Shown here: in pieces, positions 33,953-43,135 of the stretch | Position numbering within the stretch: the first letter of the stretch is position 1 | Layout: each line of letters opens with the position of its first letter | DNA from: an uncultured Lachnospiraceae bacterium | Lineage (GTDB): Bacteria > Bacillota > Clostridia > Lachnospirales > Lachnospiraceae | Assembly: GCA_910588285.1 (NCBI GenBank) | Contig: CAJUQB010000003.1 | Location: 1 to 64,000, forward strand | Length of the DNA stretch: 64,000 bases | Direction: 5' to 3' | Position numbers and translations under genes: made by a program | The notes under the pieces: model-generated | Told to the model about the DNA's origin: nothing | Seen by the model: the letters and a program-made list of their open reading frames with translations, nothing else | The model's database searches: none

Positions 33953-34816
33953 ATGGAAATCGGAATGTTTACCAGCGGCTATCAGAGGTATCCCCTGGAG
34001 CGGGCGTTTCGGGATGCAAGGGAATTCGGCTATGACTACATTGAACTGTGGGGCGGCAGGCCCCACGGCTTTCCCTATGACCTGAAGGCAGGCGCATGGA
34101 AAGAGGTTCGGACTTTGACGGAACAGTACGAGATGCCAGTGGCCGTCTACACGCCGGAGCATAACGGTTATCCCTATAATTACATGATGGGAAGCCAGAG
34201 CCAGTGGGAGGATGCCATGGCCTATCTGGAGACAGCGCTGGAGATGGGAAAGGCCCTGGGGGCGGAATATACCCTGATCTCAGCCGGGCATGCGGGAAAT
34301 ACGGCCACAGCAGCAGAGATTCGGGAGCGGTTGAACCGGTCGCTGCTTCGGCTGTGCAGGAAGGCGGAGGCTCTTGACCATAAGCTCCTGCTGGAGCCCT
34401 TGACGCATTTTGAGACCAATGTGTGCACCAGCGCCAACGACCTGGCAGAGATCCTGGATCGGATCAATTCCCCCTATCTGATGGGAATGTGTGATATTGT
34501 GGTTCCCTTTGTGGAGGGAGAGCCGATCCTGGATTACATCGCAAAGCTGGGGAACCGGATGCAGCATCTGCACCTGGTTGACAGCAATGGCGTGGATGAG
34601 ACGCATCTGGTGCCGGGAGAGGGACGGATTCCTCTGCCGGAGCTGATGGCAGGGCTGGCTGCCGGGGGATATCAGGGGCGGGCTACCATTGAGCTGGTGA
34701 CGGCTTATATCAATGAGCCGTCGCTGTATGCAAGACGTGCTGTGGAACGGGTAAGAGAGGCTTTTGAAGCCGCACAGCAGCATCAGGGCTCAGGAGGAAA
34801 AAATCAAAGAAATTAA
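33953..34816 (+). CDS. frlC: Fructoselysine 3-epimerase
   Basis: A 287-residue TIM-barrel protein of the xylose isomerase-like superfamily, close to E. coli FrlC over the full length: MFTSGYQRYPLERAFRDA, IELWGGRPHGFPYDLKAG, YTPEHNGYPYN, LISAGHAG, LEPLTHFETNVC and LHLVDSNGVDETH. FrlC interconverts fructoselysine and psicoselysine with a metal ion. ATG 33953 has AAGGCGGAG upstream. It is the last gene of a glycan operon, about 9.7 kb from frlB, so this cluster may also meet glycated substrates. Confidence 0.88.
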   Translation: MEIGMFTSGYQRYPLERAFRDAREFGYDYIELWGGRPHGFPYDLKAGAWKEVRTLTEQYEMPVAVYTPEHNGYPYNYMMGSQSQWEDAMAYLETALEMGKALGAEYTLISAGHAGNTATAAEIRERLNRSLLRLCRKAEALDHKLLLEPLTHFETNVCTSANDLAEILDRINSPYLMGMCDIVVPFVEGEPILDYIAKLGNRMQHLHLVDSNGVDETHLVPGEGRIPLPELMAGLAAGGYQGRATIELVTAYINEPSLYARRAVERVREAFEAAQQHQGSGGKNQRN

Positions 34817-34834
34817 AAAAGTTCTTGTGACGGG

Positions 34835-34881
34835 AAAGAAATCATGTTAGAGTAAAAGTGTCTAATGTGATTTCTTTTTTT
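34835..34881 (+). terminator. Terminator after frlC
   Basis: AAAGAAATCA and TTAGA pair with TCTAA and TGATTTCTTT, followed by TTTTT. It ends the GH43/GH42/frlC operon. Confidence 0.8.
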
Positions 34882-35038
34882 CGTATTTGGGAATTCCCCA
34901 GGGATTCACAGCAGGAATGAGGTTTCCATAAGTAGTTGCTATCATATTTTTTAACTCTTTACATTTTTCAGCATATTTACGAACGAATGATTGTTGAGAA
35001 AAAGAAAGGAATCAAGTATAATGAAGTGGAGGTAGTCT

Positions 35039-35998
35039 ATGATAGGAAAAAAGGCACAATGGTATATGCGCGGCTCCTGGTGGAGACGGCTTAGGCTGAA
35101 CCGGAAGTACAAGGACCACCTGTTTCGGTTTCTGTTTCGGGACAAGAAGGATTTGCTGGATTTGTACAATGCATTGAACGGTACGGATTACACGCAATCG
35201 GATGAGCTGGAGATCGTGACCATGGAGGATGTGATATTTCTGAAAATGAAAAACGATCTGTCCTTTATTATTGCAGGGAAGCTGAATCTTTACGAACATC
35301 AGAGTTCGGTGAATTCCAATATGCCATTACGCGGGTTCCTCTATTTTGCCCAGCAATACGAGGGACTGGTATCTGCAGGAACAAGAAGTATTTATGGGAA
35401 AAAGCGCATTGAGCTTCCGACTCCGGAATATGTAGTTTTCTATAATGGGATGGATATATTGGAGGATCAGATGGAGCTGTATTTGTCGGATTCCTATGCA
35501 GGAGGGCGTGGAAGCGGCTGTTTGGAATGTCGGTGCAGAGTGCTGAATATCAACCGGGGGCATAATGGGGAGCTTGTAGAGAAATGCCGCCGGCTCTGGG
35601 AGTATTCAGAGTGTGTATCTGAGGTGAATGAATGGATTCAAAAGGGAAAGGCGCGGGAGGAAGCAATTCAGCTTGCCATAGACTACTGTATTGAGAAGGA
35701 TATCCTGCGGGATATTTTGGTGAAGCAGAGAGCGGAGGTCTTGCATATGCTGTTGACGGAGTTTGATGAGAAAAAATTTAAAAAGACAATTTATACCGAT
35801 GGGTATGAGGATGGGGAGCGGGCAGGCTATGACAAGGGCTACAGCAAAGGGGAGCAGGCAGGCTACGGCAAAGGGGAGCAAGATATGCTGCGGAGGCTGA
35901 TCCGGAACAAGCAGCAGCTGGGGAAGGATGCGGCAGCAATTGCACAGGAGCTTGGGGTAGAGCCGGATGTGATTGAGAAGATCTGGGAATCCCTTTGA
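35039..35998 (+). CDS. Rpn-type recombination-promoting nuclease-like protein
   Basis: A 319-residue protein of the Rpn/YhgA-like PD-(D/E)XK family. KYKDHLFRFLFRDKKDLLDL near residue 23 and IAGKLNLYEHQSSVNSNMPL near 78-97 are the core; the E-H-Q-S block normally carries the catalytic region but the first acidic residue is replaced by IIAGKLN, so activity is uncertain. C-terminal DGYEDGERAGYDKGYSKG repeats form a charged helix typical of the family. These proteins cut DNA and are often strain-variable. It stands alone between glycan clusters with its own GGAGG. Confidence 0.75.
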   Translation: MIGKKAQWYMRGSWWRRLRLNRKYKDHLFRFLFRDKKDLLDLYNALNGTDYTQSDELEIVTMEDVIFLKMKNDLSFIIAGKLNLYEHQSSVNSNMPLRGFLYFAQQYEGLVSAGTRSIYGKKRIELPTPEYVVFYNGMDILEDQMELYLSDSYAGGRGSGCLECRCRVLNINRGHNGELVEKCRRLWEYSECVSEVNEWIQKGKAREEAIQLAIDYCIEKDILRDILVKQRAEVLHMLLTEFDEKKFKKTIYTDGYEDGERAGYDKGYSKGEQAGYGKGEQDMLRRLIRNKQQLGKDAAAIAQELGVEPDVIEKIWESL

Positions 35999-36066
35999 AT
36001 GCAGCCGGATTCCACAAGGAGCAGGCCGGTAAGGCAGAATGGACAGAGAGGATGAGGAGGAAAAAC

Positions 36067-36444
36067 ATGTTTGAACGAATACACCATATAGCGATCATTG
36101 GAAAGGACTACGAAGCATCCAGGCATTTTTATGTGGATCTGCTGGGATTTTCTGTGATCCGGGAAAACTACCGCAGGGATCGGGGGGATTACAAGATTGA
36201 CCTGGCATGCGGGCAGCAGGAGATCGAGCTGTTTATCATAAAGGACGCGCCAGAGCGGGCAAGCTACCCGGAAGCGCTGGGGCTGCGGCATCTGGCCTTT
36301 CAGGTTGACAGCGTGGAGGAGACGGTCAGGAGATTGCAGGAAAAGGGAATTCATACAGAACCCGTCCGTCTGGATGATTACACGGGGAAGAAGATGACGT
36401 TTTTCCAGGATCCGGATGGCCTGCCTCTGGAAATACATGAATAA
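36067..36444 (+). CDS. VOC-family protein (glyoxalase I-like metalloprotein)
   Basis: A 125-residue single-module vicinal-oxygen-chelate protein. Metal-ligand type residues are H5/H6 in RIHHIAI, H in LRHLAFQV and E in LPLEIHE at the C-terminus. The length and order fit the YaeR/SMU1112c-like group. ATG 36067 follows GAGGAGG; the frame is open further upstream without a ribosome site. Substrate unknown; detoxification of a glycation aldehyde would fit the region but is speculative. Confidence 0.8.
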   Translation: MFERIHHIAIIGKDYEASRHFYVDLLGFSVIRENYRRDRGDYKIDLACGQQEIELFIIKDAPERASYPEALGLRHLAFQVDSVEETVRRLQEKGIHTEPVRLDDYTGKKMTFFQDPDGLPLEIHE

Positions 36445-36664
36445 ATCAGCTGGATGGGCCATGGCATTAAGGGCTTCTATGCTTTTCAACAGATATTCAT
36501 AAAATATCCACCTCTTTACAGAAATTTATCGTTTCGGAGAACATCCCCCATATTTTATAATGGAATTGCAACAAAAGGGAATAATACCATCAGGGATATG
36601 CAGCAGACCGGATGGAGCTTCCCTTGTACAAACAGTACACATTATAAAAAAGGGGGATGAACAT

Positions 36665-37987
36665 ATGTTCAAGAAATTTGTAGCGCTGATGCTGGCAGGA
36701 ATTCTGGGAATGGGATTCGCAGCCTGCGGCAGGGAGTCTTCGGATCGCAGCGGCCAGACGGGGCAGAGCGGTCAGAGCCAAGGAGAAGCAGGCGGCAATG
36801 CCGGGGAAACGGATGGCGCAGGCCAGGAGGATAAAAGCGGCGCCGGGGATGCCGAGGTGCTGCATCTGTGGCACTACTGGGACAGCGAGCTGCAGCAGAA
36901 CCTTCTCCAGGAAATGGTTGACAATTATCAGAAGGATACTGGCGGACCCAAAATCGAGGTGTCCTATATTCCTTACAGCGAGTACATCCAGAAGATTCTG
37001 GTGACTGCGGCAGGCGGGGATCTGCCGGAGCTGTTTATCTATGACGGCAATTCCACGGCAACATTGGCGGAAGCAGGGGTGCTGGCGGATATTACGGAGA
37101 AGGTGGAGGAGAGTGGTGTGATGAAGGACACCCTTCCCGGCGTGGTGGCAGAGCATGAGGTGAACGGGCGGCTTTATGGCTTTCCGGTATATGCCAACTG
37201 TATTGCCCTGTTCTACCGGACGGATCTGGTGGAAACGCCTCCCACCACATGGACAGAGCTGTACGAGACAGCCAAGGCAGTGGCCACACCGGAGATGTAT
37301 GGCTTTGCCATGGCCGGGGGAGCCGGGGAGGACGCGGTATTCCAGTATCTTCCCTTTATCTGGTCAGCGGGGGCTGATCTTGACGACCTTGCCGCACCCG
37401 GGGCAGTGGAGCCCTTGGAGATGTTCTCGAAAATGATTGAAGAGGGGATCATGAGCAAGGATACAGTGAACCACAGCCAGGAGGATGCGGAGATTCTGTT
37501 TGAGACAGGCCGTGCGGCAATGATGATTAACGGCCCCTGGAATGTACCGCCCATTCAGGCAAATGCACCGGACCTCCAATGGGACGTGGCTATGATTCCC
37601 AAGGCGGACAATGGGGACTATGCATCCATCCTGGGAGGCGAGAGCTTTGGGATCGGAAATAATACCAATGTGGAAGCCATCTGGGATTTTGTGGAATACA
37701 TGATGGAGGCTGACCGCTATGCAGAGTTCCTGAAAGGCCTGGGACAGCTTCCGGCAGATACCGTACTGTCAGAGGATCCCTATTATATGGAGGATCCCAT
37801 CAACAAGGTATTTATCGAACAGCTGAAAAGCGCGCGCCCCAGAGCCTATGGTCCCCAGTATAATGAGATGTCCAAGGCAATTCAGAGGGCCATCAGCGCA
37901 GCCATGTCAGGAGACCAGACCGCCCAGGAGGCTCTTGAAGAAGCAAAGGAAACAGTAACGCCTCTGTATCAGGAATTCTTCCAGTAA
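36665..37987 (+). CDS. Carbohydrate ABC importer 2, substrate-binding lipoprotein
   Basis: A 440-residue family 1 solute-binding protein. The signal peptide ends at FAAC (C21), then a Gly/Gln/Ser-rich linker to about residue 60, then VLHLWHYWDSELQQNLLQEM, the usual N-terminal strand and helix. ATG 36665 follows AAGGGGGATG. It heads a cluster with two permeases, a YesM/YesN pair and GH31, so an alpha-linked xylose- or glucose-containing oligosaccharide is the likely ligand. The 220 bases before it hold a TATAAT box and no gene. Confidence 0.88.
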   Translation: MFKKFVALMLAGILGMGFAACGRESSDRSGQTGQSGQSQGEAGGNAGETDGAGQEDKSGAGDAEVLHLWHYWDSELQQNLLQEMVDNYQKDTGGPKIEVSYIPYSEYIQKILVTAAGGDLPELFIYDGNSTATLAEAGVLADITEKVEESGVMKDTLPGVVAEHEVNGRLYGFPVYANCIALFYRTDLVETPPTTWTELYETAKAVATPEMYGFAMAGGAGEDAVFQYLPFIWSAGADLDDLAAPGAVEPLEMFSKMIEEGIMSKDTVNHSQEDAEILFETGRAAMMINGPWNVPPIQANAPDLQWDVAMIPKADNGDYASILGGESFGIGNNTNVEAIWDFVEYMMEADRYAEFLKGLGQLPADTVLSEDPYYMEDPINKVFIEQLKSARPRAYGPQYNEMSKAIQRAISAAMSGDQTAQEALEEAKETVTPLYQEFFQ

Positions 37988-37996
37988 CAGACAGCT

Positions 37997-38020
37997 CCAG
38001 GGCGGGTTTTCCCGCCCTGG
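37997..38020 (+). terminator. Stem-loop between binding protein 2 and its permease
   Basis: CCAGGGCGGG-TTTT-CCCGCCCTGG is a perfect 10-bp stem without a trailing U-tract. It takes the same place as the hairpin at 25809-25871 in the other importer and probably sets subunit ratio. Confidence 0.7.
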
Positions 38021-38045
38021 AAATCTATGGAAGGAGGGCGCTTTC

Positions 38046-38957
38046 ATGAGGAAAGAGCGAATAAAGAGATTGAAATGGAAAGAGATCCTGACAAATTATT
38101 CCTTTGTGACGCCGGCTGTAATTTTCATCATCCTGTTTATGATGTATCCGGTCTGGTATACCATAGAGATGAGCTTTAAGGACGTTACCCTGAAAAATTT
38201 TCTGGACACTGCCAGGCAGGGCTTTGCAGGACTTGCCAATTACAGACATATTTTCGGAGACAAATATTTCTGGAATTCCCTGAATAATACCTGGATTTTT
38301 GTGCTGTTCAGCCTGATTTTCCAATTTTCTGCAGGCTTTGCCTTTGCATTGTTTTTTAATAAAAGGTTCCCGGGAAACAAGTGGATGCGTGCCATCCTTT
38401 TGATTGCCTGGATGAATCCGGCGATTATCACAGGGGCTGTATTCAAATGGCTGATGGCCGGGGATGTGGGAATTTTTAACCATATCCTGATAGCGCTGGG
38501 GCTCATAAGGGAGCCGGTGAATTTCCTGGCCAGCACCTCCACATCCTTAGGGAGCGTGATATTCGGCAATATCTGGGTGGGCATTCCCTTTAACATGATT
38601 CTGCTGCTTTCGGGCCTGCAGGGCATTGATGAGGATCTGTATGAGTCGGCTGTGATTGACGGCGCAAGCTCCCTTGCAAGATTCCGTTATATCACGGTTC
38701 CTATGCTGATTCCCACCATTCGGGTGCTGCTGCTTCTGGGATTTATCTACACCTTCAAGGTATTTGACATTATTTATGCCATGACCTCCGGAGGGCCGGC
38801 AAATTCCTCCCAGATCCTGCCCTACTATTCCTATGAGCTTGCATTTAAGACCTTCAAATTCAGCCAGGGTGCTGCCGCTTCCTGCATATCCTTCCTGATT
38901 GTGGCAGTGCTGGCAGTGTTCTACATTTATTTTTCCAAAAAGGAGGAAGCGGCATGA
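38046..38957 (+). CDS. Carbohydrate ABC importer 2, permease (MalF type)
   Basis: A 303-residue protein with six spans; VIFIILFMMYPVWYTIEMSF at the first span and ESAVIDGASSLARFRYITVP as the EAA loop. It follows the stem-loop by 26 bases and overlaps the next permease by 4 bases. Confidence 0.92.
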   Translation: MRKERIKRLKWKEILTNYSFVTPAVIFIILFMMYPVWYTIEMSFKDVTLKNFLDTARQGFAGLANYRHIFGDKYFWNSLNNTWIFVLFSLIFQFSAGFAFALFFNKRFPGNKWMRAILLIAWMNPAIITGAVFKWLMAGDVGIFNHILIALGLIREPVNFLASTSTSLGSVIFGNIWVGIPFNMILLLSGLQGIDEDLYESAVIDGASSLARFRYITVPMLIPTIRVLLLLGFIYTFKVFDIIYAMTSGGPANSSQILPYYSYELAFKTFKFSQGAAASCISFLIVAVLAVFYIYFSKKEEAA

Positions 38958-39793
38958 GGGGAAGATGGAGAAGGCAGTACAAAAAATATGTCCTTTGCGC
39001 AGCGGGGCTCCTTCTGGTGGCAGTGTTTCTGTTTCCCATCTACTGGATGATCGTATCCTCCCTGAAGGGAAGCGGGGAGATTTTTTCGGCCTCGCCAAGC
39101 TTAATTCCCAGGAGCCTGTATCTGGATAATTATAGGGCCCTGTTTCAAAATGCAGATTTTTTCATGTATCTGAAAAACAGCGCTGTCATCAGTATACTGT
39201 CCATGATCGGGGCGATCCTTCTGTCGGCGCCGCTGTCCTATGCCCTGGCCAGGAAGAGCATGAAGGGATTTGGGGCAATCCTTTTTATCCTGATCATCAT
39301 CCAGATGGTGCCGGGCAATTCCATGGCCCTGCCATTGTATGCCATGTTTTCCAGATGGGGGATTACCAACAGCTATCTGGGCGTAGTTCTGGCAAATATC
39401 ACATCCTCCCTGCCCTTTGTGGCGCTGGTGCTTCGGACCTCTTTTTTGGGGATCCCTAGGGTCTTGGAGGACGCGGCCAGGATTGACGGCTGCTCGGCTT
39501 GGGGAACCTTTCTTCGGATCATCCTGCCTCTGACCCGGCCGGCCCTGGTGACCTGCGCGGCCTTTGGATTTATATTTGCCTGGGGGGAATTTATTTTCGC
39601 TCTGGTGCTGCTGCCGGACAAGGCCTATTGGCCCATCACCATGGGGATGCGTACCTTTATCGGACAGCATGGGACAGACTGGGGAGGGCTTATGGCCACA
39701 GCGACCTTATCCTCCCTGCCGGTTATTCTCATTTTCATGCTGACCCAGAAGCATATTGTGGGTGGGATTACCGCCGGGTCTGTGAAAGGATAG
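38954..39793 (+). CDS. Carbohydrate ABC importer 2, permease (MalG type)
   Basis: A 279-residue protein with six spans; FPIYWMIVSSLKGSGEIFS near the N-terminus and EDAARIDGCSAWGTFLRIIL as the EAA loop. ATG overlaps the TGA of the upstream permease, implying coupled translation. No ATPase gene is present in this cluster either. Confidence 0.92.
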   Translation: MRGRWRRQYKKYVLCAAGLLLVAVFLFPIYWMIVSSLKGSGEIFSASPSLIPRSLYLDNYRALFQNADFFMYLKNSAVISILSMIGAILLSAPLSYALARKSMKGFGAILFILIIIQMVPGNSMALPLYAMFSRWGITNSYLGVVLANITSSLPFVALVLRTSFLGIPRVLEDAARIDGCSAWGTFLRIILPLTRPALVTCAAFGFIFAWGEFIFALVLLPDKAYWPITMGMRTFIGQHGTDWGGLMATATLSSLPVILIFMLTQKHIVGGITAGSVKG

Positions 39794-39799
39794 GCGTCT

Positions 39800-41584
39800 A
39801 TGAGAAGAGGCCGCGGGGCGGGGTGGTTTTGGAATATGCCCCTGAATGGGAAGATTGCAGTGATTTTTCTGGGAGGGATCTCCATTCCATTTTTTGTGAT
39901 CAGCATCCTGGTATTCCAGGGGATTTACCGCAATGCCATGGAGAGCGAAAACCAGATGCTGAACAGGAACCTGGAAAATGTAGTCAGCGGTGTGGAAGGA
40001 ATGCTCATGGACTATGAGATGACGGCAGAGGGCGTCTATGACTATGAGGAGTTTCTGAAAAGTGCGGCTGCGGCAGAGGAGCCCCAGGCAGAGCAGCTGA
40101 ACAGAGACAGCAGTGTGAATCTGATGCTCTCAAATATCCGCAGGAGCCGGGAGTTTATGGCAGGGGCCTCCTTTGTATTTCCAGACGGCAGCATTGTCAG
40201 CCAGGTATCCGGCTATGGAAGATACGAGGAGACAGTCCGTGAGACGGAAGGGCAGATGGAGGAGCTTCTGGCCCAGATGGAGGGCAGGGTTCCGGGAGAG
40301 GTCTGGCAGGCCAGTGTTGTGGGCCAAAAGGATGCCAATGGCAGGGCCGCCTATTTTTCCGGGCGGAGGATCATCCGAAATATCTATAACAGGAATCAGC
40401 TGGTGGGAATTGTGATTCTCCATATTTCCACGCTGGCCCTGGATCATCTTGCGGTGCTGGATCAGGAGGAGGACCAGGGGCTTCTGGTGATCTTAGACGG
40501 CAGCAACCATCTCTTGTGGAGCAATGGGGACGCAGAGCCAGTGCTTGCACTGCTGTCGGAGTATGCGCAGAGGGAAGGGGGGAAGCAGGAGCTGCCGGGA
40601 CACAGGGGACAGCTTGAGGAATACGGAAACCATTATTACATTTGCCAGGAGTCTGCTTACAGCGGCTGGAGGTTTATCCATATGGTGCCAAGGGGTGAGG
40701 TGGAGCGGCAGGCAAATATGTTTCTCCTGTTTCTGGCGCTGATCCTCTGCCTGATTATCTGCTTTTCCGTGCTGTGCATGGCCCTGGTGCACCGATTCAT
40801 CGTGTATCCGGTCCGGAAGCTCATTGTGGTGATGGATGAGGTGGACGACCTGGAGAAGATTCACATGCAGCTGCCGGTGGGCAGGAAGGATGAGATCGGC
40901 CTGCTGTACGGAACCTACAACCGCCTGAATCAGAGGATTTCCGGCCTCGTCCTGCAGCTGACCGAAACCCTTCGGCAGGATAAGGAGAAGGAGATTCGTC
41001 TGCTCCACAGCCAGCTGAATCCCCATTTTATCTATAATACCTTGGAGAGCATCAGCTGGATTGCCTACGAGAAGCAGCTGCCGGAGGTGTCAAGGGTGGT
41101 GGCCGGATTATCGGAAATCCTGAAATATTCCATCAAGTTTTCCGATGCCTATGTAACCTTTGGCAATGAGCTGGAAATGCTGGAAAATTATATTTCCATC
41201 CAGCGATTCCGGTTTGAGGACAGGTTTTTGGCTGTCTACGACATTGACGAGACGCTCCTGAATTACAAAACCGTAAAATTTATGTTCCAGCCCTTTGTGG
41301 AAAATGCCCTGATCCACGGCTTTAAACAGAAGGAAAAGGACTGCCGGGTCACCATCCGGCTCTATGACCAGGGGGAGGACATTGCGGCGGAGATTGAGGA
41401 TAATGGCTGCGGCATGGAGGAGGTCATGGTGGAGCAGGCCTTAAGCAGGTATACCAAGGGGATTGGCATTGGCAACCTGAACCGGTCCCTGCAGCTGAGA
41501 TTCGGGGAGCGCTATCAGATTCAGATTGACAGCAGGCCGGGACGGGGAACCAGGATTCGTCTCAGGATTCCCAAGATTCCATAA
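39800..41584 (+). CDS. YesM-type sensor histidine kinase 2
   Basis: A 594-residue sensor. A span near residues 20-42, an extracellular dCache-like domain to about 300, a second span, HAMP-like linker, then a kinase domain with H409 in QLNPHFIYNTLES. NALIHG and DNGCGM are the ATP-binding boxes. It lies 6 bases after the permease gene, in the reverse gene order (kinase then regulator) compared with the cluster at 29276. Confidence 0.92.
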   Translation: MRRGRGAGWFWNMPLNGKIAVIFLGGISIPFFVISILVFQGIYRNAMESENQMLNRNLENVVSGVEGMLMDYEMTAEGVYDYEEFLKSAAAAEEPQAEQLNRDSSVNLMLSNIRRSREFMAGASFVFPDGSIVSQVSGYGRYEETVRETEGQMEELLAQMEGRVPGEVWQASVVGQKDANGRAAYFSGRRIIRNIYNRNQLVGIVILHISTLALDHLAVLDQEEDQGLLVILDGSNHLLWSNGDAEPVLALLSEYAQREGGKQELPGHRGQLEEYGNHYYICQESAYSGWRFIHMVPRGEVERQANMFLLFLALILCLIICFSVLCMALVHRFIVYPVRKLIVVMDEVDDLEKIHMQLPVGRKDEIGLLYGTYNRLNQRISGLVLQLTETLRQDKEKEIRLLHSQLNPHFIYNTLESISWIAYEKQLPEVSRVVAGLSEILKYSIKFSDAYVTFGNELEMLENYISIQRFRFEDRFLAVYDIDETLLNYKTVKFMFQPFVENALIHGFKQKEKDCRVTIRLYDQGEDIAAEIEDNGCGMEEVMVEQALSRYTKGIGIGNLNRSLQLRFGERYQIQIDSRPGRGTRIRLRIPKIP

Positions 41585-41601
41585 CTCTGGGGGAGGTGCC
41601 T

Positions 41602-43089
41602 ATGATTCATATTGCAGTACTGGATGATGAACCGAAGATACGCCGCGGGATTGCAGGGATGCTTGTGGCATCCCTGAAGGAGGAGGCGGTTGTCCATAAG
41701 TTTGCCCGGGCCGGTGAATTGATGCAGTTTGCCAGGAAGCAGGAGCTTGACATTCTGGTGACAGATATCTGTATGCCGGAGCTGGACGGCCTGGAGCTTG
41801 GAAATTATCTGAAGCTCTTTTACCCAAGGCTCCGCATTATCATTATCAGCGGATACAGTAATTTCGAATATGCCCAGGCAGCCATCCGTCTGCAGGTCTG
41901 CGAGTACCTGCTAAAGCCGGTGGATCCGGAGAAGCTTCTGGCAGTGGTCCGCAGGCAGATCAGAGCCATAGAGCAGGAGCGGCTGCAGCAGGCCGGGCAG
42001 CAGGAGCGGGGGCTTGCAAAGCAGCTGGATAAACATCTTGTGGTGCGGGAGCTGTTGTATGGCGGAAACCCGGATCAGCCGGCATTGCTGGGGCTGCTGG
42101 AGGGGACAGGTGTCTATTATCTTGTATTGACCCAGGGGGAGCCGGCCCCTTGCCGGGAGGCTGCCGGGCTGGCCTTCCTAAGCGGCTCCCTGGAGGAGGG
42201 CCTAAGGTTCTACCTGACCATGGCAGAGGATGCGCCTGAGCAGTTCTGGAGAATCTACGAAGGCCAATGCCTGGAGGATGGAAGGCTTGTTCAGAATGTG
42301 GGCATCAGCAGTGCGGTGAGCAGTGCAGATCTGCTGCATCAGGCATATCTTCAGGCCCTGTCCGCCTTAAAGCAGGAGCTCTATGAGGAACGGCCCGGGG
42401 TCTGGAGGTTTCAGAATACCGGGATCTGGCAGTTTGACAGCGAAAAGAAGGCCCTGTATTTATTGAATTGTATTTATGCGGGAACGGATTTTACCAAGGA
42501 GCTTGAGGCAGTTCGGGAGGAGATCCGAAGCGCCAGGCCGGTGTTTCCCATGTTTGAGCGGAATATGAAGCTGATGCTGCATACCATGATACGGCTGCTG
42601 GAGGAGAATCGTCTGCTGTCCGCAGCATGCATGGAGCTGAAAGGGATTGCGGAGGAATTGGGAGACTGCCGTTCCCTGAACGGGCTGTTTGCATCCATCG
42701 GGGATGCCCTGGGGCGGGCGGCTGAAAATGCCAGGGAGATTCAGGCCATCCGGCTGGAAAGCCATATCCACAAGGCCATTGAGTATATACAGAACCATTT
42801 TTGCCAGGATCTGACCCTGGAGGAGGTGGCGGCCCGGGCAGATATGAATCCCGCCTATTTCAGCAGCAGCTTCAAAAAATATACGGGCAGCAGCTTTATC
42901 CACTATACGATGGATCTGCGGGTCCGGCGGGCAAAGGAGCTGTTAAAGGAAGGGAAGAAGGTCAGCGAGATCGCCCGGCTCCTGGGCTTTCATGATACCA
43001 GGTATTTTACCAGGACATTTAAAAAATACGCAGGGGTGACGCCCAGCGAATACAAAACGATTGCCACTGCATTCTATGAGGAGCAGTGA
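41602..43089 (+). CDS. YesN-type response regulator 2 (REC plus AraC domain)
   Basis: A 495-residue regulator. The receiver has DDEPK, phospho-acceptor D55 in VTDICMPELDG and K at LLKP. A linker of roughly 250 residues follows, then the AraC DNA-binding domain from about 390, with DMNPAYFSSSFKKYTGSSF and DTRYFTRTFKKYAGVTPSEY. ATG 41602 follows GGGGGAGG; a GTG at 41596 overlaps the ribosome site. It likely controls importer 2 and the GH31 gene. Confidence 0.92.
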   Translation: MIHIAVLDDEPKIRRGIAGMLVASLKEEAVVHKFARAGELMQFARKQELDILVTDICMPELDGLELGNYLKLFYPRLRIIIISGYSNFEYAQAAIRLQVCEYLLKPVDPEKLLAVVRRQIRAIEQERLQQAGQQERGLAKQLDKHLVVRELLYGGNPDQPALLGLLEGTGVYYLVLTQGEPAPCREAAGLAFLSGSLEEGLRFYLTMAEDAPEQFWRIYEGQCLEDGRLVQNVGISSAVSSADLLHQAYLQALSALKQELYEERPGVWRFQNTGIWQFDSEKKALYLLNCIYAGTDFTKELEAVREEIRSARPVFPMFERNMKLMLHTMIRLLEENRLLSAACMELKGIAEELGDCRSLNGLFASIGDALGRAAENAREIQAIRLESHIHKAIEYIQNHFCQDLTLEEVAARADMNPAYFSSSFKKYTGSSFIHYTMDLRVRRAKELLKEGKKVSEIARLLGFHDTRYFTRTFKKYAGVTPSEYKTIATAFYEEQ

Positions 43090-43135
43090 AGATGAATGAG
43101 AAGCAAGGAAGATGCAGAGTGAAGGAGGAGGCTTT

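Noticed and set aside
36454..36660. A 68-codon frame before importer 2
   Set aside because: No ribosome site or domain; the region looks like the promoter and leader of the binding-protein gene.
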